Made by a program: the position numbers and the translations under genes
The notes under the pieces: model-generated
Told to the model about the DNA's origin: nothing
The model's database searches: none
What the model saw: the letters and a program-made list of their open reading frames with translations, nothing else
NCBI RefSeq assembly: GCF_006874585.1
Contig: NZ_CP029761.1
Span: 135,001-199,000 of the forward strand
From: Sphingomonas sp. IC081
Lineage (GTDB): Bacteria; Pseudomonadota; Alphaproteobacteria; Sphingomonadales; Sphingomonadaceae
Length of the DNA: 64,000 nucleotides
Direction of reading: 5' to 3'
Shown here: positions 8,134-15,944 of the stretch, one piece after another
Numbering within the stretch: position 1 is the first letter of the stretch
Layout: each line of letters starts with the position of its first letter

Positions 8134-8877
8134 TCAGCCGACCCTGCTGAGGCGGCCGATGGCATTCTTGCGCATGTCGGCAAGATCGGCCGAAAGGCGC
8201 TGGCTGGTCTGGTAGGAGCGCAGGATCTCGACCATGTGGGTGGTCTCGACGATCGGCTCGACGTTGGAGGCTTCGACGCCCCCGGTCTTGAGCCTGGTGC
8301 GCGCCGCGGTCAGGAACTGGCCGCCGGTGCCGGTAAGCAGGCCGTCGCCGCGCGGGTCGACGAGGCTCTCGTTGCCGAAATCGGTGACCGCGAGGCGCCC
8401 CACCGGGGCATCGCCGGCCATCACCGTGCCGTCCTCGGCAATGGTGATGCGGCTCAGCTGGTCGGCGGGGATGGCGATCGGACGGCCGTTCTCGTCCAGC
8501 AGGCGCTGGCCGCCGGACGTGATCAGTTCGCCGTTCTCGCTGACCTTGATATAGCCCGCGCGCGTATAGGCGACGCCGCCGTCCGGGTTCTCGACATTGA
8601 GGTAGCCGGCGCCGTCGATCATCACGTCGAGCGGGTTGCCGGTCGCCTGGAACGAGCCCTGCGCGGTGTCGTGCACGGTGCCGAAGTCGAGCACGAACGA
8701 TGTCTTGCGGGCATCCTCGACCGGGGCTTCCTGCGCGGTCTCGACATATTCGTGGAACAGCGCCTGTTCGCGCTTGAAACCGACCGTGCTGGAGTTCGCC
8801 ATGTTGTTGGCGACGATGTCGAGCTGGCGCCTCAGCGCCTGTTCGTGGCTCAGCAGAACGAAGGAGGAAACGTCCAT
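8134..8877 (-). CDS. flgF: Flagellar proximal rod protein FlgF
   Basis: Proximal rod protein of 247 residues. The opening MDVSSFVLLSHEQALRRQLDIVANNMANSSTVGFKRE is the rod N-terminus, the middle has VMIDGAGYLNVENPDGGVAYTRAGYI, and the end has GVEASNVEPIVETTHMVEILRSYQTSQRL. The ATG at 8877 is fixed by this motif and a preceding AAGGTG; the longer open frame upstream is antisense to fliL. First gene of its unit, divergent from fliL with the CCTATAAT box at 8941 between. Confidence 0.96.
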   Translation of the reverse strand: MDVSSFVLLSHEQALRRQLDIVANNMANSSTVGFKREQALFHEYVETAQEAPVEDARKTSFVLDFGTVHDTAQGSFQATGNPLDVMIDGAGYLNVENPDGGVAYTRAGYIKVSENGELITSGGQRLLDENGRPIAIPADQLSRITIAEDGTVMAGDAPVGRLAVTDFGNESLVDPRGDGLLTGTGGQFLTAARTRLKTGGVEASNVEPIVETTHMVEILRSYQTSQRLSADLADMRKNAIGRLSRVG

Positions 8878-8940
8878 TTCCAGCACCTTGAGAAAAAGTT
8901 GGCAGTTTTCGGCACTCGGCAGAATTTGCCGCTTGGTCCT

Positions 8941-8948
8941 CCTATAAT
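8941..8948 (+). promoter_or_regulatory. CCTATAA box, flgF/fliL divergent junction
   Basis: CCTATAAT lies 79 nt before the fliL start, within CCTCCTATAATAGAGG, whose outer four bases are inverted (CCTC/GAGG), so it may serve both divergent units. It matches the box found before other flagellar operons in this window. Not experimentally defined; inferred promoter -10 or regulator site. Confidence 0.55.
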
Positions 8949-9027
8949 AGAGGCGAAAACGCGATTGCGGTCGGATCGGAAGTTTTCGATTTTTCCGCCG
9001 CAGGCGCGGCAGCCAAGGGGGTCCACA

Positions 9028-9549
9028 GTGTCCAGCGAAGAGATCATCGACGTCGCACCCGTCGATGCGGACGAAACCAAGCCGTCGCGCAAGCGGCTGA
9101 TCGTGATCGGCGCCGCGGTCGCGGTGCTGCTGATCGGCGGCGGCGCAGGCTATTACGGCTATACCCAGTTCGCCGGTGGCGGCAGCGACAGCGAAAGCGG
9201 CGCACCGGACGAGGAGGGCGGGTCGGAATCGGCCAAGGCCGGAAAGTCCTCCTATGTGGAAGTGCCGCCGATGGTGGTGAACCTGCGCGGCAGCGATGCC
9301 TCGGCGCGGTTCCTCAAGCTGCGCTTCATCATCGTCGCGGCCGACGATTCCAAGGCGGACAAGATCAAGGAGAAGCTGCCGGTCGTGCTCGACGCGCTCC
9401 AGCCGTTCCTGCGCGAACTGCGCCCGGATGACCTCGATGGATCGGCTGCGGTGTTCCGCATCAAGGAAGAGATGATGCGCCGCGCCACCCAGGCGCTTGG
9501 CCCCGGCATGGTCAGCGACGTGCTCATTCAGGACCTGATCCAGCAATGA
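9028..9549 (+). CDS. fliL: Flagellar basal body-associated protein FliL
   Basis: Single-span inner-membrane protein that surrounds the stator and supports torque. The 173-residue product has a short cytoplasmic tail, a transmembrane helix at about 23-43 (KRLIVIGAAVAVLLIGGGAGYYGY), an acidic Gly/Ser linker, and a periplasmic SPFH-like domain (SYVEVPPMVVNLRGSDASARFLKLRFIIVAADD) ending in VLIQDLIQQ. The GTG start at 9028 has AAGGGG at 9015-9020. It overlaps fliM by 4 bp (ATGA). Confidence 0.93.
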   Translation: MSSEEIIDVAPVDADETKPSRKRLIVIGAAVAVLLIGGGAGYYGYTQFAGGGSDSESGAPDEEGGSESAKAGKSSYVEVPPMVVNLRGSDASARFLKLRFIIVAADDSKADKIKEKLPVVLDALQPFLRELRPDDLDGSAAVFRIKEEMMRRATQALGPGMVSDVLIQDLIQQ

Positions 9550-10565
9550 CCGACGATTTCGACGACTTCCTGCTGCCCGATCCGCCCAAGATGGACGAAC
9601 TGGTCGGCGACACCTTCGACCAGGCGGGCATCGACGCGCTGTTCGGCTTCGACGGCGATGCCCCCGCGCAGACCAAGAGCGGTCTCAAGGCCGTCATCGA
9701 GTCCAACGTCATCAGCCATGAGCGGCTGCCGATGCTGGAAGTGGTTTGCGAGCGCATGGTGCGCACGTTTGCCACCAGCATGCGCAACCTCACGTCCGAT
9801 GCCATCGACGTCAGCCTGGAAGAGATCACCTCGACCCGCTTCGGCGAGTTCATGAACCGCGTGGCGCTGCCCGCGATGTTTGGTGTGTTCCAGGTGACCG
9901 AATGGGAAAACTACGGCGTCGTCACCGTGGAATCGAGCCTGATCTATGCGGTCGTCGATGCCCTGCTGGGCGGGCGCAAGGGCAGCAAGCCGATGCGGGT
10001 CGAGGGGCGCGCCTTCACCACCATCGAGACGGTGCTGGTCTCGCGCATGGTCCAGCTGGCGCTCGACGATCTGTCGCAGTCGTTCGAGGCGATCGAGCCG
10101 GTGACGATGCAGGTCGAGCGCATGGAATCGAGCCCGCGCTTTGCCGCCATCGCCGGGCCCAGCAACATTGCCGCGGTCGCCACCTTCCGGGTCGACATGG
10201 AAGGACGCGGCGGCAAGTTCAGCGTGCTGCTGCCTTATGCGACGATCGAGCCGGTGCGCAACAAGCTGCTCCAGCGCTTCATGGGCGAAAAGCTCGGCCG
10301 CGACCGCATGTGGGCGGCGCACATGGCCAGCGAACTGTCGCAGACCAAGGTCACGGTCGATGTGGTCCTTGGCGAGAAGCAGATGGCGCTGCGCGACGTC
10401 ATGAATCTCAAGGTCGGTCAGACGATCGCTTTCAGTCAGAGCCCGAACGATGCGCTCCAGGTCCAGTGCGGCGGCGTCCCGCTGGGTATCGCGCATATCG
10501 GGCAGCGTTCCAGAAACATCGCCGTGCGCATGGCGAATGACATCTCAAGGGGGTATCCGAAGTGA
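9546..10565 (+). CDS. fliM: Flagellar motor switch protein FliM
   Basis: Middle C-ring protein that binds phospho-CheY and sets rotation direction. The 339-residue product carries the FliM core: ISHERLPMLEVVCERMVRTFATSMRNLTSDAIDVSLEEITSTRFGEFMN and WENYGVVTVESSLIYAVVDALLGGRKG. A C-terminal SpoA domain (KVTVDVVLGEKQMALRDVMNLKVGQTIAFSQSPNDALQVQCGGVPLGIAHIG) packs against FliN. The N-terminal acidic FDDFLLPDPP resembles the CheY-binding segment only loosely. Overlaps its neighbours on both sides, so translation is coupled. Confidence 0.97.
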   Translation: MTDDFDDFLLPDPPKMDELVGDTFDQAGIDALFGFDGDAPAQTKSGLKAVIESNVISHERLPMLEVVCERMVRTFATSMRNLTSDAIDVSLEEITSTRFGEFMNRVALPAMFGVFQVTEWENYGVVTVESSLIYAVVDALLGGRKGSKPMRVEGRAFTTIETVLVSRMVQLALDDLSQSFEAIEPVTMQVERMESSPRFAAIAGPSNIAAVATFRVDMEGRGGKFSVLLPYATIEPVRNKLLQRFMGEKLGRDRMWAAHMASELSQTKVTVDVVLGEKQMALRDVMNLKVGQTIAFSQSPNDALQVQCGGVPLGIAHIGQRSRNIAVRMANDISRGYPK

Positions 10566-11167
10566 ACACCGCGACCATGATCAATTTCACGCTGGTTCCC
10601 ATCTGCACCGCCGTGATGGTGCAGGGCTGGCGTATCGACCGCCGCATGAAGGCGTTTCGCAATGCCCCGCTGACCGAAGGCGTCGCCAGCCTCGAACGCG
10701 CGACCGCCCAGGCCCGCGCGGTGCTGGGTGAACTCAAGCGGGTGCTCGCCACCGATGGCGTCGCCCAGGCCCGGACGATCGCCGATGCCGAAGCGATGCG
10801 CGATGAGCTTGCCGACATGGTGGGCATCGGCAATGCCGTCGCCGACCGCATCGTGGCCGCCACCGAGCTTTCGGCAGCCCCCAGGAAGCCCGCGCGCAAA
10901 CCCGCTGCCAAGGCCGATACGGCCGGAGAGGCAGCCGGCGAGGAGAAGGTCGCCGCCAAGCGCACCACCACGCGCCGCAAGCCCGCGCGCAAGGCCGCCA
11001 CGCGCACCGCAAAGCCCAAGGTCACCGCGCCCAAGGTCGTCGCTGTGACGATGGATGACGGCGTCGAGGCGGCCATCGCCGCGGCCGTGGCCGAGGCCAA
11101 GGAACTCTCGGCCGAGATCGTCATGCACCCGGCTGCCCGCGCCAATCGCAAGCGCGCCGCGGCATGA
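10562..11167 (+). CDS. DUF6468-type flagellar operon protein
   Basis: A 201-residue protein. An N-terminal hydrophobic stretch (MINFTLVPICTAVMVQGW) and helix (LERATAQARAVLGELKRVLA) match the DUF6468 family, which usually lies between fliM and motE in alphaproteobacteria. The C-terminal half is a low-complexity Ala/Lys/Arg tail (PRKPARKPAAKADT, TTTRRKPARKAATRTAKPK) like that of DNA-binding or membrane-surface proteins and is unusually long. GTG start overlapping the fliM stop; ends overlapping motE. Role unknown, probably motor-associated. Confidence 0.65.
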   Translation: MNTATMINFTLVPICTAVMVQGWRIDRRMKAFRNAPLTEGVASLERATAQARAVLGELKRVLATDGVAQARTIADAEAMRDELADMVGIGNAVADRIVAATELSAAPRKPARKPAAKADTAGEAAGEEKVAAKRTTTRRKPARKAATRTAKPKVTAPKVVAVTMDDGVEAAIAAAVAEAKELSAEIVMHPAARANRKRAAA

Positions 11168-11829
11168 CCGGTGCTACCGCCAACCTGCCCGCCCGGATCA
11201 CCGGTGGGGGCAGGCTGATCAACGCACTGCGCGCCATGGCCCAGCCTTCGCGGCTGATGATCGGCGTGGCCGGGGCTGCGGTGATCGCGAACGTCATGGC
11301 GGTGGCAGCGCCTGGCCCCAACGAGGTTTCCGGCGATGCCTCGTCGGGGCGCCTCGGTGCCTCGCTGCAGGACTCGCTGGGCAAGCGCGACCGTGATGCG
11401 GCGGCGGAGCGGCGCAAGCTGGAAATGCGCGAGCAGGCCGTGCGGGCCGGGGAAACCCGGCTGGCCGGGCAATTGCAGGGCCAGCAGCAGGCGCAGGCTG
11501 CGGCAGCCGCCGCGCCGGGCCGTCCGGGGCAGCCCGGACAGGACCAGCCCGAGGTGCCTTACGACACGCTGGCGCAGATCTACCAGCGGATGAAGCCGCA
11601 GCGTGCGGCGCCGATCTTCGAGAAGCTCGATCTCGAAGTGCAGACGCAAGTCGCGCGGCGCATGCGCGATTCCGTAACGGCGCAGATCATGTCCTACATG
11701 TCGCCGGGTTCGGCGGTGGAACTGTCGATGGCGCTGGCGGGGCGCAAGGTCATCCGCCAGCGCGGCACGCCGCCGGCGCCAAGGCAGGCATCGGCAGCGC
11801 CCGGCCGCACGCCGCCAAGCGCACGTTGA
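11164..11829 (+). CDS. motE: MotE-like protein (MgtE N-terminal-type domain)
   Basis: Periplasmic partner of the flagellar stator in alphaproteobacteria (MotE chaperones MotC folding in Sinorhizobium). The 221-residue product has an N-terminal membrane anchor (SRLMIGVAGAAVIANVMAVA) and a coiled-coil region (KRDRDAAAERRKLEMREQAVRAGETRLAGQL). A helical MgtE_N-like domain follows (YDTLAQIYQRMKPQRAAPIFEKLDLEVQTQVARRMRDSVTAQIMSYMSP). No MotC homologue was seen here, so the client is uncertain. Ends the fliL-fliM-DUF6468-motE operon, followed by a strong terminator. Confidence 0.75.
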   Translation: MTGATANLPARITGGGRLINALRAMAQPSRLMIGVAGAAVIANVMAVAAPGPNEVSGDASSGRLGASLQDSLGKRDRDAAAERRKLEMREQAVRAGETRLAGQLQGQQQAQAAAAAAPGRPGQPGQDQPEVPYDTLAQIYQRMKPQRAAPIFEKLDLEVQTQVARRMRDSVTAQIMSYMSPGSAVELSMALAGRKVIRQRGTPPAPRQASAAPGRTPPSAR

Positions 11830-11859
11830 TTTGCCGCAGGTCCTGCGAACGCGGACCGG

Positions 11860-11899
11860 AAAAAAGGGCCTGCTTCCCTGTGGAAGCAGGCCCTTTTTT
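11860..11899 (+). terminator. Rho-independent terminator after motE
   Basis: Perfect 18-bp inverted repeat: AAAAAAGGGCCTGCTTCC (11860-11877), a CTGT loop, and GGAAGCAGGCCCTTTTTT (11882-11899). The A and T runs let it work on both strands, serving motE and the convergent gene at 12062-12511. Confidence 0.92.
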
Positions 11900-12061
11900 G
11901 TCCGGCCGGTGAAAATGCGACGAACCGCACCGACAAGCGCGGGGTTTCTCTTTCATCGCAAGGGCGTGCGGCCTAGAGGCTCGCGCCGAGCGGAAGGGAA
12001 TCGTCTTCCGCCGGGTCGTGAAATTTCAGATGTGAACCGAGGCGCGGGGATCCGCGGCGCG

Positions 12062-12511
12062 TCAGCTGCGCAGGGCGCTGGCCCGAACGATGAGGACGCG
12101 GGCAATGCCTGGATCGACGCGCCGCAGCGCGGGGGTCAGGGTGTGCTGGAGTCGTTCGACATCGACCGCGGCGAACGGCGAGGCGCGCAGGCGTGCGAAC
12201 TCGATCGCCGCCGCGAGCGAGGCAGCGCGCAGCTCCGGCATGCGCTTGGCCAGCGCGCTGGCGGTGTCGGGCGAGCGGGTCTCGACGACGAGGGTGAGGT
12301 GGAGCACGCCGCCGAGCTTCCCGGCGTCGACGATCGGCACGTCGATCTGGTCGAGCTTGACCAGCGTCGCCGGATCGAACGTGGGGGGCGCAGTGGCGGG
12401 AACGGCCGGCGCGGCCAGGGCCGCTTCGGGCGCCACGCCGGCAACCGTCGCGCAAGTGGCCACGGGAGCGGCCACCAGGGCTGCGGTGGCGTGAAGGGCG
12501 GAACGGGACAT
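12062..12511 (-). CDS. Exported protein of unknown function, flagellar cluster
   Basis: A 149-residue protein with an Ala-rich signal peptide (MSRSALHATAALVAAPVATCATVAGVAPEAALAAPA), then VKLDQIDVPIVDAGKLGGVLHLTLVVETRSPDTASALAKRMPELRAASLAAAIEFARL and a C-terminal VDPGIARVLIVRASALRS. The strand-helix-strand plan loosely recalls the FliL periplasmic domain, but identity is not established. Flagellar involvement is suggested by position and by ATCCTATTAT and ATCCTATGAT boxes upstream. Divergent from the small membrane protein at 12629. The ATG at 12511 is chosen because the signal peptide starts there. Confidence 0.6.
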   Translation of the reverse strand: MSRSALHATAALVAAPVATCATVAGVAPEAALAAPAVPATAPPTFDPATLVKLDQIDVPIVDAGKLGGVLHLTLVVETRSPDTASALAKRMPELRAASLAAAIEFARLRASPFAAVDVERLQHTLTPALRRVDPGIARVLIVRASALRS

Positions 12512-12574
12512 GCGGAACTCCGGTTGCACTGCGCGGCGGCGGAAAATTGTGAAATCCGCATGGCTTACCGCTCT

Positions 12575-12606
12575 TCTATAATAGGATGAAGTTGTTATCA
12601 TAGGAT
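12575..12606. promoter_or_regulatory. CCTATAA-type boxes between 12511 and 12629 genes
   Basis: Three variants are packed together. TCTATAAT (12575-12582) reads on the plus strand. ATCCTATTAT (complement of 12578-12587) and ATCCTATGAT (complement of 12597-12606) read on the minus strand. They occupy the divergent junction of two uncharacterised genes and resemble the flagellar boxes. Confidence 0.45.
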
Positions 12607-12628
12607 CAAGTCGCAGGGGGCAAATTCA

Positions 12629-12946
12629 GTGAGCAACAATTCAGGCCCGGCCAAGGTCCGTGTCCTCTCGTCGGGAACGCCGGAATGGAATCCGGCACGT
12701 CGACGGGGGGATGTGCCGAATGCCGAGGCGAATGCGGTTCAGGGCGCTGCGGGGGGCGGCGCGGCTGGGGGCAAGGACACAGGGCTGACCCTGCCGCTGG
12801 GCAGCGGCGATGTCCTGCAAGGACAGAAGGGCAATGCCAACGGCAGCCTGTTGTGGATGGCCGGAGCGATCCTGCTTTTCGTGATCGGCAGCGCAATTGG
12901 CGGGCTGTTCGTGACCATTTCGGTACTGTTCCCCGGACTGCTCTGA
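12629..12946 (+). CDS. Small single-span membrane protein, unknown
   Basis: A 105-residue protein. The polar, Gly/Ala-rich N-terminal 70 residues (EWNPARRRGDVPNAEANAVQGAAGGGAAGGKD) precede one strong C-terminal transmembrane helix (LLWMAGAILLFVIGSAIGGLFVTISVLFPGLL). GTG start with AGGGGG about 10 nt upstream. It is 24 nt before the large exported protein at 12971 and divergent from 12511. Nothing identifies its role; the setting suggests a flagellar accessory membrane protein. Confidence 0.55.
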   Translation: MSNNSGPAKVRVLSSGTPEWNPARRRGDVPNAEANAVQGAAGGGAAGGKDTGLTLPLGSGDVLQGQKGNANGSLLWMAGAILLFVIGSAIGGLFVTISVLFPGLL

Positions 12947-12953
12947 AAACCGG

Positions 12954-12961
12954 CCTATAAT
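12954..12961 (+). promoter_or_regulatory. CCTATAA box before exported helical-repeat gene
   Basis: CCTATAAT in GGCCTATAATGGGCC, only 9 nt before the ATG at 12971. If it is a -10 element, transcription would start almost at that ATG (leaderless), or translation would begin at the ATG at 12998. Confidence 0.45.
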
Positions 12962-12970
12962 GGGCCTGTG

Positions 12971-14893
12971 ATGAGTTTTTCGCCAACCCGTTTCGTCATG
13001 CGCCGGCCGGTGATGCGCCGCTTGGCGCTTCTGTCCGCCAGCGTGGCCCTGTTTCCCGGTGCCGCGCCGATTGGCACCCCTGCGGCAGCGCCCCTCGCCG
13101 GTTCTGCGGCGGTGCCCGCTGCCGGGCTCGGCACGGGCGCCAATGCCGCCAAGGCGGCGGCGCTTTCCTCGCAGCCGGTGCTGCCGGCAGGGCCGCGCCT
13201 TCCCGGGTTCGCTGCGGATCTTGCCCAGCAGCCGATGATCGACGGTCCGGCCGCCTGGGGGGCGCTGTCGCAGCACGATGCCTGGGCGCGGATCGCGCGG
13301 GTACCCCAATCGGCGCTTCAGCAGGCGCGCTGGGACTATGCCCGCAGTCTGGTCGGCAGCGAGCGCGGGGGCGAAGCCTTCGGCGTGCTCGAGGTCATGG
13401 TGCAGGACGATCCGGACCTGGCCATGGTAGACGGTTACCGCCTGGCGCGCGGGGCGGCGCTGACGCTGCTGGGCCGTTATGACGAGGCGGTCGCGGCGCT
13501 GGCCAGCAGTGGGCTTTCCGCCAATCCCGAGGCCTGTGCCTGGCGCCTTCGTGCCCTCTCGCAGGGACATCTGGCCGAACAGGCGCTCGAACAGGTCGAT
13601 TGCGCGCGCGCGGCGCTGCGCGTGGCGCGGCCCAAGGCCTTTGTGCTTGCCGCCGCGCAGGCTGCCGTCGAGGGCGGACAACCGGCCAGGGCGGTCGAAT
13701 GGCTCCATCCGCTCCCCGATAGCGATCCCGCTGCCAATCTGCTGCGTGGCCGCGCCGAACTTCTGCAAGGGCACGGCGACGAGGCGCGGCTGCGTTTTGC
13801 CCGGGTCGAGCGTTCGGGCACGATCGCGCAGCGCACCGATGCCCAGCTTTCCGAGATCGAGGCGCGGGTCGCGGCGCATACCATCGGTTTCGACGAGGCG
13901 CTGCGCAAGCTTGATGCGATCCGCTATTCCTGGCGCGGCGACGTGATCGAGCAGCGTGCGCTGCGGCTCGGTTTCCGCCTGCGCGATGCGCGCGGCGACA
14001 TTGCCGGCGCGCTCGACAATGGCGCCACGCTGATGCGCCACTTCGGCCTCTCCGGCGCGGACGCGGCGATCCTGCCGATCCTGCGCGACAAGCTGACCCA
14101 GGCGCTCGATCCCGCGCGCAAGCTGCCGCTGGACAAGGCTGCCGGGCTCTACTGGGACTACCGCGACATTGCGCCGGGCGGCGCGGAAGGCGACCTGCTC
14201 GCCAGCCGGCTGGCCGAGCGGCTCCAGTCCGCCGGGCTCTACGAGCGCGCGGCGGACCTGCTCGACTACCAGCTCTTCGTGCGCGCGGGCGATCTTGCCC
14301 GCGGGCCGCTTTCGGCCCGGGTGGCGAGCCTCTACATCCTGGCCGGGCGCCCCGACCGTGCGCTCGATACCCTGCGCAAGTCCGAGGACGGGAGCCTGCC
14401 CGATGCGATGATTGCCCAGCGCAACCGTGTCGAAGCGGTCGCGCTCAGCCAGATCGGCCGCACCGAGGAGGCTCTGGCGGTGCTCGAGACGGTGCCGGGC
14501 AGCGCTGCGCTGCAGGGCGAGATCCTGTGGAAGCACCGGGAGTGGCAGCGCTATGCCGATGCCACCGCCGCCAGCCTGCCGGCGCCGCGCGCGCTCGATA
14601 CGATCGGGCAGGCGGTAGTGCTGCGCCATGCGATCTCGCTGGCCACGCTGGGCCGTGAGGATGCGCTGGCCGCGCTCCATGGGCGTTATGCCCCGGCCTT
14701 TGCCGGCCTGCCCACCGCGCCGGTCTTCGCGATGCTGACGGCGAGCCCGATGCAGGCCGATCCCGCGGCGCTTGGCCGGGCGATGGCCGCCTTGCCCTCG
14801 GCCAGCCCGGCGGGCGACCTCGCCGATCTGCTGGAGCGTGCGCCCGACGTGGCGCCGGTGCCGACCAAGGGGGCAAAACCCGGATCGGGCTGA
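12971..14893 (+). CDS. Large exported helical-repeat (TPR-like) protein
   Basis: A 640-residue protein with an N-terminal export signal (MRRLALLSASVALFPGAAPIGTPAAAPLAG), then long alpha-helical repeats rich in Ala and Leu. Examples are SLVGSERGGEAFGVLEVMVQDDPDLAMVDGYRLARGAALTLLGRYDEAVAALASSG and VASLYILAGRPDRALDTLRKSEDG. The spacing fits tetratricopeptide-like repeats, which usually mediate protein-protein contacts. The start could be 12971 or the ATG at 12998. It lies between flagellar units and carries a flagellar-type box, so a periplasmic flagellar role is likely but unproven. Confidence 0.65.
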   Translation: MSFSPTRFVMRRPVMRRLALLSASVALFPGAAPIGTPAAAPLAGSAAVPAAGLGTGANAAKAAALSSQPVLPAGPRLPGFAADLAQQPMIDGPAAWGALSQHDAWARIARVPQSALQQARWDYARSLVGSERGGEAFGVLEVMVQDDPDLAMVDGYRLARGAALTLLGRYDEAVAALASSGLSANPEACAWRLRALSQGHLAEQALEQVDCARAALRVARPKAFVLAAAQAAVEGGQPARAVEWLHPLPDSDPAANLLRGRAELLQGHGDEARLRFARVERSGTIAQRTDAQLSEIEARVAAHTIGFDEALRKLDAIRYSWRGDVIEQRALRLGFRLRDARGDIAGALDNGATLMRHFGLSGADAAILPILRDKLTQALDPARKLPLDKAAGLYWDYRDIAPGGAEGDLLASRLAERLQSAGLYERAADLLDYQLFVRAGDLARGPLSARVASLYILAGRPDRALDTLRKSEDGSLPDAMIAQRNRVEAVALSQIGRTEEALAVLETVPGSAALQGEILWKHREWQRYADATAASLPAPRALDTIGQAVVLRHAISLATLGREDALAALHGRYAPAFAGLPTAPVFAMLTASPMQADPAALGRAMAALPSASPAGDLADLLERAPDVAPVPTKGAKPGSG

Positions 14894-14942
14894 GCCTGGC
14901 CGATTGCCTTCGGGCGGGCCTTTACCGTGTGCCGGACACGAA

Positions 14943-14976
14943 AAAGGGGCAGAGGGTTTTCACCTTCTGCCCCTTT
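14943..14976. terminator. Bidirectional terminator before flgL
   Basis: AAAGGGGCAGA (14943-14953) pairs with TCTGCCCCTTT (14966-14976) and an inner GGT/ACC extends the stem; A and T runs flank it. It separates the exported-protein gene from the convergent flgL. Confidence 0.85.
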
Positions 14977-15024
14977 CCTTTGACGCCTGTGGGGCCAGGC
15001 GCCTTAGGGAAATGGTCCTGTCCG

Positions 15025-15933
15025 TCAGCTGAGGTAGTTGGCCAGCGACATGCTCGAAAGCTGGGCAAAGACCGAATAGCTGGCTTCCAGCACGGTCTGG
15101 CGCTGCGAGATGTCGATGGCGACTTGCCCGAGATCGGCATCTTCGACGTTGCCGATCACTTCGGTCAGCAGGTCCTCGCGCGCCGAGGCGCGGCTGGTCA
15201 GCGATTCCACCTGGTTCTGGCGGCGGCCATTGGCGGCGTTGACATTACGAACCCCGGACAGCCCGGTGTCGAGCTGGTCCAGCGCGGTGCGGATCGCGGT
15301 CTTCTGGTCTTCGGTCAGCGTCTCGCCGAAGGGGCCGGCTTCGGCGAGCGTGCGGAACGCCGGGATCAGGTTGGTGCCGACGTCGCTGGCGGTGATGCCG
15401 TATTCGACATCGACGCCGTCGCCCATGCGGGCGGTCTGGTGGACATCGTCGTTGGCAAAGGCATCGGCGGCGTCGAGGCCGACGGTGTCGCTGAGCGTTT
15501 CAGGCAGGAACGGCGAGTCCGCGGTCTGCGAGCCGGCAAACAGCGGCACGCCGGCCGATGTCGCGTTGAGCGAGGCGCGCACGTCCGAAAAGGCGCCTTC
15601 CACGATCGACTGGAGCCCGGGGGAATCGCCGGTGCCGAGTGCGCTCATCAGCTGGCTGCGCAAGTCCGTCAGCGAGGAGTCGATCTGGTTGAGATTGGCA
15701 TCGTAGAGCGACAGCGTGGTCGACACGGTGCTGGCCACCGTCTGGTAGGTCTGCTGCTGCGCCAGCATCGAGCGGGCGGACAGCGTCCGCACGGCATCGA
15801 GGCCGAGGCCGGCATAGTCGGTGGCCTTCTTGCCGGTCGCCAGTTGCATCTGGCTGTTCGCGAGACTCTGCTGCGAGCGCGACAGGGCGCTTGCCAGCGT
15901 GGTCTGCATCGGGATGGTGGCTACGCGGGTCAT
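15025..15933 (-). CDS. flgL: Flagellar hook-filament junction protein FlgL
   Basis: Second junction protein (HAP3) joining hook to filament. The 302-residue product has the flagellin-like N-terminal coiled coil (LASALSRSQQSLANSQMQLATGKKATDYAGLGLDAVRTLSARSMLAQQQTYQ). Its C-terminus matches (NAANGRRQNQVESLTSRASAREDLLTEVIGNVEDADLGQVAIDISQRQTVLEASYSVFAQLSSMSLANYLS). Follows flgK by 11 nt in the flgE-flgK-flgL unit. Confidence 0.93.
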   Translation of the reverse strand: MTRVATIPMQTTLASALSRSQQSLANSQMQLATGKKATDYAGLGLDAVRTLSARSMLAQQQTYQTVASTVSTTLSLYDANLNQIDSSLTDLRSQLMSALGTGDSPGLQSIVEGAFSDVRASLNATSAGVPLFAGSQTADSPFLPETLSDTVGLDAADAFANDDVHQTARMGDGVDVEYGITASDVGTNLIPAFRTLAEAGPFGETLTEDQKTAIRTALDQLDTGLSGVRNVNAANGRRQNQVESLTSRASAREDLLTEVIGNVEDADLGQVAIDISQRQTVLEASYSVFAQLSSMSLANYLS

Positions 15934-15944
15934 TTCTGGGTTCC

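Noticed and set aside
8893..8932. Possible sigma54 promoter before fliL (GGCAC ... TTTGC)
   Set aside because: The GG and GC elements are 15 nt apart instead of the 10 nt that sigma54 requires; no alternative pair with correct spacing was found nearby.
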